Source of the DNA: Acanthopleura granulata
Taxonomy: Eukaryota > Mollusca > Polyplacophora > Chitonida > Chitonidae
Assembly (NCBI GenBank): GCA_016165875.1
Contig: JABBOT010000080.1
Coordinates: 19,788,141-19,852,140, forward strand
Length of the DNA: 64,000 nucleotides
Direction of reading: 5' to 3'
Shown here piece by piece: positions 25,270 to 37,200 of this stretch. Every line of letters begins with the position of its first letter. The first letter of the stretch is position 1. The notes beneath the pieces are model-generated. The model was not told the origin of the DNA and did not search any database. It saw only the letters and a list, made by a program, of their open reading frames with translations. A program made the position numbers and the translations under genes.

Positions 25270-28200
25270 CTTCAATCAGATCCAGGTAGAGCCTGAGGAA
25301 GTACATCTGAGCTGGCAGAGGAGTTCCCACGACCTTCGCACTCTGAGGACAACAGAAGGATCACTGTCACACGCATACTACTAGTATGTAGTGTAGCAAG
25401 CAGGATTTCCATCCACGAAACGAAGGTTTGATTTTTTTTTTTTTTAAGGGAAAGACCACACAAAAAATTAGTGAAAAGCCCATAAAAACTATCTGATTTT
25501 TTTAGATCCCCCCCTCCATATTAAATGCAATCAAATGTTTGATTTTATGGTTTTATGGACCACATTGATTATGTGATTTACCAGTGATGTTACACGTACT
25601 TGTCTTTGGCCCTAAGGCAGAAATGTGATGTCATCTTAGTTTTTCCACACACCGTCCAACAATACACGAGTATGCTTCTGAAGAACTTCATTCAGAGCTA
25701 AACATAGAGGCGCAAAAAAAAACTTTGACGTCACTGGTGAACAACATAATCAATATGGTCCATAAACCCACCATACAGTCAAAACATTTGACTGGGTTTA
25801 ATATGGTAAAAAAAAAAAAAAAATCAGTGAATGTGTTTTCAGGTACAGTTTTCAATGTTCCTTTTAACTTCAACGTCTCTCCCTTTAATGAATTTCATGG
25901 ACCTAAGGTCTTACAGGTTTTCCAGGCATTCAGGGACCATTTGAATACCTGAAGTGTAATACTTCATGAGGGGATTCAAGAATACTTTGGGAACTTATGT
26001 AACTGTCCATTTCAAACTATTATGATATGATGATTCAAATTAAAATCAACAACCTTTAAAGACGTAACTCCCCAAAAATTCTTTTTCGAGTGCTTTCAAC
26101 AAATTCAAATACCTTTAAGGACCTCTTCATGCCCTGCCTGTAAAAATTCTTTATGTATCTGCTTTATTCAAATTATCACCACAATAAGACTGAAATATTT
26201 CTGACTTGGTGTTGATGCTGTTGAGTTATCTAAATAAACAACAATAATATATATGCTCAAAAAAGTCAGCTTCAAACGAGTAATTTAACTACTGTTTCAC
26301 ATGACATGGGAAAACAGCCACCTTTACAAAGGGGGCTCTCACTTGTAATGAGGTGGAAGAGTTTGTAATGATAGGAACGAACTGAGGCAAGTCAACGGCT
26401 TACTATGATTAGGGGACATAGCTTTATGCATCAGCTTGTGAGAAGACAATAAGGGAGGTAACAAGCACAGTAAAGTGATACGGCTGCATATTTTAATACT
26501 CAAATACATATCAATGCTGCATATGAAGCTTTATAAATGAGCTGAAACAAGATGATAAAATGGATATTTGCAGCTTTCACTTATTTCTGTCTTTAGCAAA
26601 TTGGTATCACCGGGGCCAGATGTACTGATGTGTGTAACCTCACCAAATAACGGGGTATTATTTCAGTTCCTAAGCCCCGACATCATCTGGAAGAAAATGT
26701 TTACCCTGTAGATTTTGAGATGCTAACCATTTCAAAGACTAACACATCATGGGACACTGAATGACGCAAAAGTAATCCCTTCTTGTTATGACTTCATCAT
26801 CAACAATGGAAACGGTGACCGATGTAGCTCACAGTTAGTGTATGGCTTACCTCCCCTAGATGAGCCATGGACTTGCCAAACTCTCCTCGTATCGCATGGG
26901 CCGTGGCCAGGTTATACTGCATCATAGCCTTGGCTTTGGACAAATCACGCGGGGTCCACGGATAGAATGATCCTGAAGGTTCACAAAATAAACTAAATCA
27001 AATAATAACAGTAACAATAAATGACAGAAGTGTAAATGTGATCTCCCAGCCAAATCCTTCTAGTTTTATAACATGGATATAGTATTTGGACTTGTGAAAA
27101 TGTTGGTGTAGGTGATCCTATATTTGCTATTCATCATTTTAATACCTACACTAATTCCTCATTTTTTTTAACTTCAGGCATCTCAGGGTGATGATAGAGT
27201 ACACAAATACTGGGCAGGCCAATTTTCTACCCTTAACAGAAAACTTATCTGCCTTAGACTTCTTTAAAACAAATTTCTCCTAAAGTCAAAGATTTCAGGT
27301 GGGTTACAGAGAGTGCTCTGTTCATGTACAATTCAGAAATCTATCAAGTAATCAGTTCAATCTCCTTTTTATGCTTTACAGTACCAAAGAAGTAGTTATA
27401 TGCAAAAAAAGGTGCAAATTATGAAGAAATGACATAAATCCCTACTAAACCTATTTCTCCCACTTTAATACTAACATACAGTAAATAAACTGAATAGATA
27501 TGATTTCCTACACTGACAGGTCGAAACCAGAGAAAATACTCAATAGAGTACGACTCAAACTCGTGACTCAGGATGCCTTGCCCCACCGCTCTACAACATT
27601 ATAAGTCATGAGTTCGAGTGTCACTAGAGCCTGTATTTTTGCTGGTCTTGATATATCAGTGTAGGAAATCATATCTGCTGTAAATCTTCAACCTTTTCAA
27701 CCACTGAAGCACTTTTTAAACGGAATTTATGCGTACAATGATCATGAAAATGACACTAAAAATGATTTGCTTGTGTGATTTAAGATGGGACCCCTTAGTT
27801 CTGTCAGAATGACTCAAAATATTGGGTTGTAGAGGTGGTTGAAAAGGTTGAAGAATGAGGGTATTTGATGTATTTCCTGAAGATGACTGTATATAAAGTG
27901 CCCCTGTTCAAAGATAGGATGTCACAAATTAAGATAAGTATGACTTAGAGAGCAGCTTGCTGCAGATAGAGACAAAAAAATATGTGAAAGCAGTTGCTCA
28001 GTGAACTCTACCTTTGAATTCTCCATTTTCGGACACTTCTTTCTCTCCTTTGTCATTTCCCTTTTCCCTTTCAAGTTTTTCTGTAAGAAGAAAGAAAATG
28101 CTGGTTTAAAATCTGACAATTCCTGGGGAATATTATTCAAGCAGGACAGGAAAGGGGCCAATTCCATCAAAACGTCGTAGGTGTACAATAATTTTGATGG

Positions 28201-31200
28201 TACGACAATTATGTATGATATCGTACCTCATGTATATGCCTGTTTCACATATTATATGACCTTAGGTGAAAGTGGCCCCACATTCCACACTGCAAGCCTT
28301 GATGCAAGTTTAAACTGGAAAGAACATTTAACCCTTATTTTTGGCATTGTAAATGAATCAATTTAAGACTTTATTTACTTATTTATTTGATCGGTGTTTT
28401 ACACCACACTCAAGAATATTTCACTTATATGACGGCCGACAGCATTATGAAGGGAGGAAACAGGGCAGAGCCCAGAGGAAACCCTTGACCATCTGCAGGT
28501 TGATGGCAGACCTTCCTAAGTACGGCTGGAGAGGATCCCCGGTCGATCTAACAAGCATCACTTAAGACATATATGTCACAACACAGCTAACCTCATGGTG
28601 CTACAAAATGCATGCTGGAAAGAAATTTAAAATTTGGTCATCCCTAAAAATATCTCTTTGGCAGTGGACACTGAAGCCCATGCCAGCTGGTCTTCACAAC
28701 AACAACTTCTGAAGAGAGTACATTGGAACATTTACTACCTGAGGGCAGCATGTGTACAAAAAGCACCAATCTGGAGCCACTCAGCATGAACTGCTCCTTA
28801 CCTTGCTCTGACTTGTGCTCCGGAGGGACGGTGCCGATGTCCACCACATTGTCCACGTTCAGGTGCTGGATGGCATCTGCGATTCTGTCCACATACACCA
28901 GCGCTTCCGCCATGTACATGTTCCCCAGGTACCTGATAGTTCATCACCATTCAATCCAAATTTAATTTTCATTACTTTGACATTAACGTATTTCAACTGA
29001 AGTTTACTTTTATCCAAGGGACACAATTTTTTGGATTCCTCCACCTTGTAGGGTCACTTTGTGCAGTTTGATAAATTTTTTATTAGAAAAATTTTCAAAA
29101 TTCTCATTTTAATGACATTTATGTATTTCTGAAGGTGTATTTTTACAGGCCAAATTTTAAGCTGAAATATGGCTCTTCCTTCACATCTATTTCAACAGTA
29201 CACACAAAAATATGATTTTTCAAATCAATTGGTTTATAACTTAATGTTTTTTTGTTAACATTGATCAACAGCTCCTTTTCGACGTCTTATTTTTTAATGA
29301 CATACTGTTTGAGGCACATACATAGGTCATGTTGAACAAATTGAAGATTAATTTCTAAACATCTAGGTGTACATGTTAACGCTGTTACTTTCATGAACAT
29401 TCAGTCCTCATTCTCATGTGTGCTGAAAGCCCATCACAGTCAAAAAAAAAATACTTGGACTCGCTTGAAAGTTCATATTAAAATTGTAGGACATTTTATT
29501 TTAAAGTCTTACTTTTGAGCCCCGGACAGACGTGGTTGTTTGAGTAAATTCTCGGCATAGTTGATGGCCAGGATGAAGTCGTGAAGACAGAGGGACACAT
29601 AGGAAGCTGCACACAAGACAGAACATCTGCAAATAGGGAGAGGAAAAGGAGTATTTCACTTCACTGATCAAATCACTAGAACACCCATCAAAACCATCAC
29701 AGGCAAAGAAAACAATAGTACAAATAACGGTGGTCAAATTCCAGATCTTTTCATTGTTCAACATTCCAGGTGAATCAAATACTCTAACAGGAAACGGCTC
29801 ACATGAGTTATTGTTCAGAAATTTCAAAATTGGCAAAATTGACTGGACCTAAAATATGATATGAATTTTCACACAGCCATCAATAGACAGGTTTTAATAA
29901 CATACAGCTGTTATTTTGAGAAAGAAGGGAAAAAAAATGTAACTTTTATGTCTTTATCACTAAATGCACAACAACCAATTTTCAACAGAAAGCAGATAAA
30001 ATCCTTATCAAAAACCCTTTCGGTAAAGGTTTTAATTTTCTTTAAACTACTAGGACGATATAAAAGGCAAAAGTTAGGAACAGCTAGATGGCCTTAACTA
30101 AATGTGACAAGAAACCTTTACTTACACAAAGATAATACCAAGAACTGAACAGAATCCTTTGACATAAGAATGATTTTAATAGTACGGTTCAGTAAAATAT
30201 AACAAAAATAAAACCATTACTTAAATTCTGAAAACATATCATAGCAAAAGTTAAGCTTCATTCAGTCTTTCCTTGAGGGGAATGACTCTGTTAACGCCTG
30301 ACTCTTACATGGAATCCGGGGACACAAATTTACTTCAGCTGCTGTACTTCAGCTGCTTACAGTAAATATGTTTCTTTACGAAGATCAATACTGTACCTGA
30401 GATTGGCGACTTCTGCTGGCCTCATGGGATTGGCTGGTGGAGCTGGCACCAAAACCACCTCAGGTGTCTTACTGTTGCAAGGGGAAACTACGATGTCAGT
30501 GAAACATTTAAAGAGGCTTTACTACAGCTTATGAGGAAAGAAATGGTAGGCGTTAATCAAATCAACCTTTCTTTATTTTTTCTCATATTGCCCAGAAGCA
30601 CACAAAAAGCCTTTCAGATTTTCCCATCTGAGGGAATAAGTTCTAATCAGGCCAACAAGAAACATGTCAGACAGGCTCATAACATACAGGTCATGAAACA
30701 TTACAGGGAGGCAGGTAATCCATAACCAAAATAAGACAGTGAATTCATGCTTATCTGTTATTAGTTACCTCCCCTCAGTTTGCTCATCTGGAGACACTGG
30801 GACAACCGTTGCCGGATCGTCTGGCAGAAGGGCAAGGGCATTTCTCAGACAAAGCGCAGCGAATTCCAGGGTAGCCACTGGGATCGCTGCTGACTGGGTA
30901 CTGAAAAAACAAAATCATAGTTACCAGGAACATATCTATGTATGCTTGGGGATTTACATTGTACTACACAATTTTTCAGGTATATGAGTCCTTAGAATGT
31001 ATATATACAGTGTCTTTTTGTGGCAGGGCGAGCCCATGCCTCCAAAATGCTGCCGCCACTGGAACATCATGCCGAAGACATCAGACATGACACCCCACCC
31101 ACTCACATTATACTGACACTGGGCCAACCAGGCCCATTTCCTTGCTTTAACCTCTCAGTGCTGGATGCCAAGCCAGGCAGCAACAAGTACCAGTTTTAAA

Positions 31201-34200
31201 GTCTTTGGTGTGACCCAATCCTGGATTAATCCCTCACCTTCCAACCTCGAGGCAGACACTCTGACCACCAGGCCACAGTGGCAGTCCTACAGTTACCAGG
31301 ACACTGCTAGCAAAGACATTTAACACACCCCACACACAACCATATGAAGTTCAGCTCAAAGACCTGACAAGCATCCTCTGGGAATGAATGTATGGACTGA
31401 GCTAAGCAGCTATCACAAGCAAGAAAATGCAATGGTAAGAACATGCTAACTAAACCATTTACTATGAAATAGTAGAATAGCTGAAATAGCATAGAAAAAG
31501 AGAAAATGCATTGCTTCAAAAAGCCCTTCTTATACCAGAACAGTGGTGTGATCAAAAGAATTTTGCTTTTATGGCTTTGAAAGCCTTGCATGTAGGAACA
31601 GCCTGGTATTGAGGTGTGACTGTCATTAGAAAAGCACATGTATGTACAAGTACATGTAGGTATATAGAAAATCGCTCTGGCCACCTAGTGTAAAGCCGCC
31701 GCCAGTAAGCTACACAAAGAACTGAACAACTGAAGTACTGTACGTAATACCTGGGTACATAGTTTTCCACTCCAGCTCCCAGGATGAGTTTACGGTGAAT
31801 TCCACTCCCCACCGACCCTTTGACCGGTTCTAGACGTTTGGCTAAGGAACGATCTTCTTCATTATTCTGGAAAAGAAGAGTAAATAAAAATTAATGATTA
31901 TGAAAATCCACCTAACACAATAGTCTATGCCTAACATGGTAGCTAATAGTTTAAGAGCTGCTGTTCATCAACCACGACTGTGAAAAGCTGTACCACCTAG
32001 AGAAGAAATGATGAAGGTTTAAAATAAATTCAGTTACATACTTCCTTGTTGTTTTTAACATCTATAATGCTCTACACTAAGGCTGATTGATTGATTAGTG
32101 ACTATGGTAAAAAATTTCTCTAATACTATGAAACCAGATTGTCTGGTGTATACCATGGGCCATTGGAAAGTAGCTGCCAAATTGTAAGCTTACTGCTCTG
32201 TACTCCATGATACAGCATTCGGCTAATCGAAGCCATAACCTAGGGTTAGTCTGAAACCTCTGCACGGCCTCGATCAGACAGTCAAATGCCGCCACTGGTT
32301 TCCCACAATGCAACAGCTCAATCCCTATATTGTACATCAGCTCGTGGTGGCGACTCGTGCACTGTAGCAAAGTCAGCTGACCTGACTCTGCCTTCCCTGT
32401 TAAAAAAAATAACAAAACTTTCATACCTTACCAGAAGCATTTAACTTGTGTTTACTTCTTTGTTTATATGTTGTTCCACACTGTACTCAAGATCTTTCCA
32501 CTTATGCCAGTCACTTTGTGTTGAGGATATCAGAGAGCCTGAGATAAACCACCAACCTTGGGAAAGTTACTGACAAACTTTTTCACATTTGATTACACTG
32601 TAAATCTGCAGCTTTTTCAATTATTAAAGCAGTTTTTAAAGGGTAATTTATGCATACATTTATTGTAAATATACAGCCAAAAATGATTTGTTTGTCTCAC
32701 CAGGTATAAGCTTTGTAAAACTATTGTTTTAGATTTTTTTTAATTGTTCTAGATCCTACAGTTCTCCAAGAAAATACTGAAATACTGTCTTTCGCAGTGG
32801 TTGAAAAGGTAGAAGAATTAAAGTAGATAAGCACCCCAAATCAGTGGAAGACAAGAGATCTTTAATGTAGGTTACACTGGACAAAGATGTCCAATGTGCA
32901 ACATCAACCACTTCTTGTTAACATGACCCAACACACAGGGAGAGGGAGGGATAATGTAATTCCCTAATTCAAGCCACACTGGGGGGTTCTGGCTATTAAT
33001 AGACCAGTAACTAGTAACACTGATTGACCCTGATTTTTTTTTGATACGGTCGGCATACAACAAAAAAAGAATTTTTTGAGAATGGGCATGTTCCGATAAG
33101 AACCCACTGAAAACAATGTGCTGAACTTTATAAAATTTGATGTAAACTGAAGAATGAAGCCGTAACATACTACAGTGAAACCTGTGAAAACTGACCATGC
33201 TTGACAGGTGGTCGGTTTATCGAGGGTCGCATAGTATATTGTCATTTCACTTACAATAAAGGATTTAAGGCAACTAACAGAGTCAATATAACACTAAACA
33301 ATCAAAATACAGAAAATGTTTTAAAACAAAATTAGACAGAACGTGGTTTCATGCGCTTTTCATAGGGAACAATGGTTTATATGTCTTGGATTTGACCAAA
33401 AACTCCATCAAGGTATCGAGCAACATGTTGTTGTTGTCAGCGTCACAGTAGTATGGATGCCTGACATATTGCTGTCATCCTTTGCCACAATAAAATGGTT
33501 TGTTTAAGCATCATTATAGTCACTAAAAAGTTAACTAAACCCATATCATCAGGAATATTGTGGGTCTGTCACTTTAAGTCATTACTTCGGATTAGTATTT
33601 GACTTTGTTGGATGGATTATCAACAGCAGGAGGGGCCTGTGGACACACAGACAACATGCACACTGCTGTGCGATGTCGGTTTTCACAGGTCAGATTAGCA
33701 CCATTTGCACACAATGGGGCCACTATACATGGCCGGTGTTCAGAGTTGACAGATTCCACTATATCGAGGTTGCATTGTATGTATTTAAAGGGATAAAAAA
33801 GTGGACCACGAGAAATGGCCGGTGTTGACAGGATTCCAGTATATTAAGGGTCTGGTTTTCACATGTTTCACTGTAACACAAAATAAACCGTACTCAAGTC
33901 TGGGAGAAAGTTTGCACTGGGCTTGAGCCTTAATACATTTTTGAAAAACTGGCCACAGCTGGACACAAGTCTTCTAAATCAAATGACTGGCCATCATACC
34001 TGGCTCTGACTTAGTTGCTTCTTTGATGACATTCTCATTGCTGTTGATGGCCTTGCGCAAGTAGAAGGCGCCCAGGTGATGTTTTCTCATGTGAAAATGG
34101 GTGCAGCCAAGATTATTGAAGTACATGACTGGCAGGGACTCTCCGCTGGCCGTCAACTCCTGGGTCTGGGGGGTGGAGCCCAGGATTTTGTTGGCTTTAC

Positions 34201-37200
34201 GGTAATTACCGCGGATGTACTCGAAGTTGCTTCTCAGGTATCCGAAGGAAGTTGACTGCAACAAGGAAGGATAGGACGTGATTCAGAGAGGCCACATTGC
34301 TCATCTGATGAACTATCTCAGCCATATTTTCTGACCGCTCGGGACTTGGCTTCAGTTAGTAAGTCTACATAATGCAAAGTTTCCTGGTGTCATAAAAAAG
34401 CATTGGGCAAACAACACATTATGGTATGCTTGAAAAACCAGTGTCCTGCTCAAATTGATGGCATACCTTTTATAATGCTGATTCAGGTCCAAGCTGAACA
34501 AACCATTGTTCTTTTGGATTAAATGAGTAATACTTTACCAGTTTGGCCCCAAAAAACAACCTCATCCAAAGGGCAGGAATGAACAACAGACCACAGACTT
34601 TGGGCCCGAATTACACTGGGTGGCAAAAGTTCCCCAATACTTGCTTACTTATATCAGTAGTGTTTTATGTATGTCACAGTCAAACTATTCTCCTCTACTA
34701 AGCAGACTTAATCTTAATGAGTGGGTGAACTCTAGATGAGCTACATGTATGAAGAGGAAGAACCCGCTGCATCTCATTGTGTACCTGACCAACCTGATGC
34801 CGTAAAGCCTGATCCGAACACCCAACGTGTACGTCACAGGATAATGGTCACATGTATGACATCCTCGACTCCTCGGTAAGAATCCTCGATGCTCAGATAA
34901 GACCTCTCTACAATTACTATACATGTAGCTCAACTCAATAACACTGGGAAGGTTTTCTCCCTTATGACCTGAAACATGCCAATCTAACAAAGACAAATCT
35001 GTGAAACTTAAGATGTGTTGGTTTGAAAAAAATCAGTTCCTACCGATGACACTGCATTGACCAAGGATTTGATCTCCCTCTTACAGGACTTCAATGACTT
35101 CACCATCAAGTAACATCTGGCTTTATACTGTCAACAAAGAGAAAATTGTTCTACAAGTGTCACCACCACACGAATGAACCGTAAGAAATTTGTTTATTTA
35201 TTTGATTGGCGTTTTATGCTGTACTCAACAATCTTTGATTTATATAACGGCAGCCGGCATTATGGTGGGAGGAAACCAAGCCGAGCCTGGGGAAATTTCA
35301 TGACCATATGCAGATTGCTGGCAGACGTGCTGTAAATACGTCAATGGAAAGGGAAACAACTCCTGATGCTCCAAGAGACCAACATTACTTGAATTTCAGC
35401 TTTAATAGTTCACATCAGCAAAAAAAAAGGAAAAACTGCAGAAGCTAGTAAATGTATTCTAATGGATAACTTTAGAGCTTTGTAGAATCTTTTTAATGGA
35501 GGTAAAAGATCATTTCATACAGAATTCAAAATTTCCATTTCATGCCTGGCATTTATTAAATTTGTCACCAGCTGTTGGTCCTAAGTGAATACAGTGTTTC
35601 TTTCATGCCAGCTCTAAATACATCTCCAGCACTGCCGAAAATTCATCTCTGTCAAAGTCGAGAAAAACTCGCTCTTGTTTCTTTGCATAGCACTGAGGCA
35701 TTATTCTCATGATTCTCAATAAAGCTGGTGTAACAGTGGCTTTTATACTCTCTGTTTTCACCCAAAAATGCTGTTACCTTAAAGCAAATTTTCATTAAAG
35801 AAGCACACTAAAATTCAGCCAGGAAAAAAAATGGATTACTAACTTGACTAATACGAATTTTTGTTGCATCATTGATGTCCACATCTTCTGGGGAATCGCC
35901 CTTATCTCGGCTGTTCTCTTTACTGTCCTTGGCCCCCTCTTTTTCCAGCAAGGATCCTCCAGCCGCTGCGCCCGATTTACCACCATTAAATAACGCCTTC
36001 TCCATGTAGGATAACATTCCAATACCCTTCTCCGGCTAAAACATACAAAAATATTTATTTATTTCATTGTGATTTATTTATTTATTTATTTGATTGGAGT
36101 AAGTCTGTAAATTTTCAAACTTTTCAACCATTACAGGAACTTTTTCAGTGCAATTTATACATGCAATGACGCTAATAATGATTTGTTTGTGTGATTGAAT
36201 TTGTGAGCTTCATAAAACTGTGTAAATTATTTCTCTACACCCCATAGTTGTGTCAGAATGTTTCAAAATATTGGTTGCAAAGATGGTTGAAAAGCTAAGA
36301 CGACAATGGCTAGCCTTATTGTGTACGGCCAGAGAGGAAGTCTGAGCTTGAACTCACAGAGATAGCATTAGTGAAAGGCTCCTGGGTCAATACGCTGTGC
36401 TAGCGCGCTAACCAACTCAGTCACAGAGGCCCCTGATTGTTGTTTAATGTCAAACTCAAGAACTTTTCACAATATAATAGTGTTTGTGTTTCTTCATTTC
36501 CCTTAAATCGATAATCCGTGTTTAAGAGCTACTGTTGCAGTATTCTTTGAAGCATGAAAAACCAACTCACCTGATTTGTGCACAGATACAGCTCTACCAA
36601 TAGAAACATCACCTTTTTGGCCAAGGACTCTTCTACAAACAAAATAATTGCTTAGCAAAAGAAGCAAAATTTTTGTGAATGTACATTTAGACCTGTTGTA
36701 CAGTAGGTGCAATGAACATCTTGTTGCTTTAATCTGGCTAGTAAGCTATCAGGAAATGGTATAAAATTCTAGCACAATTGCCTGAAATTTGTGCTCAACT
36801 TGCTGATTTCATATTAAACTGAAAGGTCTTAAATTTCCTGGACAAAGCAACTTCACTGAAAAAAATGCAAACATCACCTAAAATTAAAAAATCTTGTCAT
36901 GTATATAAAGTATATTGTATGATATCTGACTCGTGATTTCAAACCACAAATGTGCAGGATAACATTACAAAAACATGATTATATCTCTCTTGCTGATATC
37001 ATGTAACATTTTTATGGTCTGGATAATAAGTTTGGTCGGCACTTTAAGCATCTCACAAGTTCATGCAGGAGATGGAGAAAATGGGGTACTATTGCAAACT
37101 AATGGGGCAGAATACTGGATTTTATGGTTGTTGCATATTCAGCCTTACATATTAACCCAAAGACACGTCTCTAGAGGCGTTAGTTTGCGAGAGTACTCCC

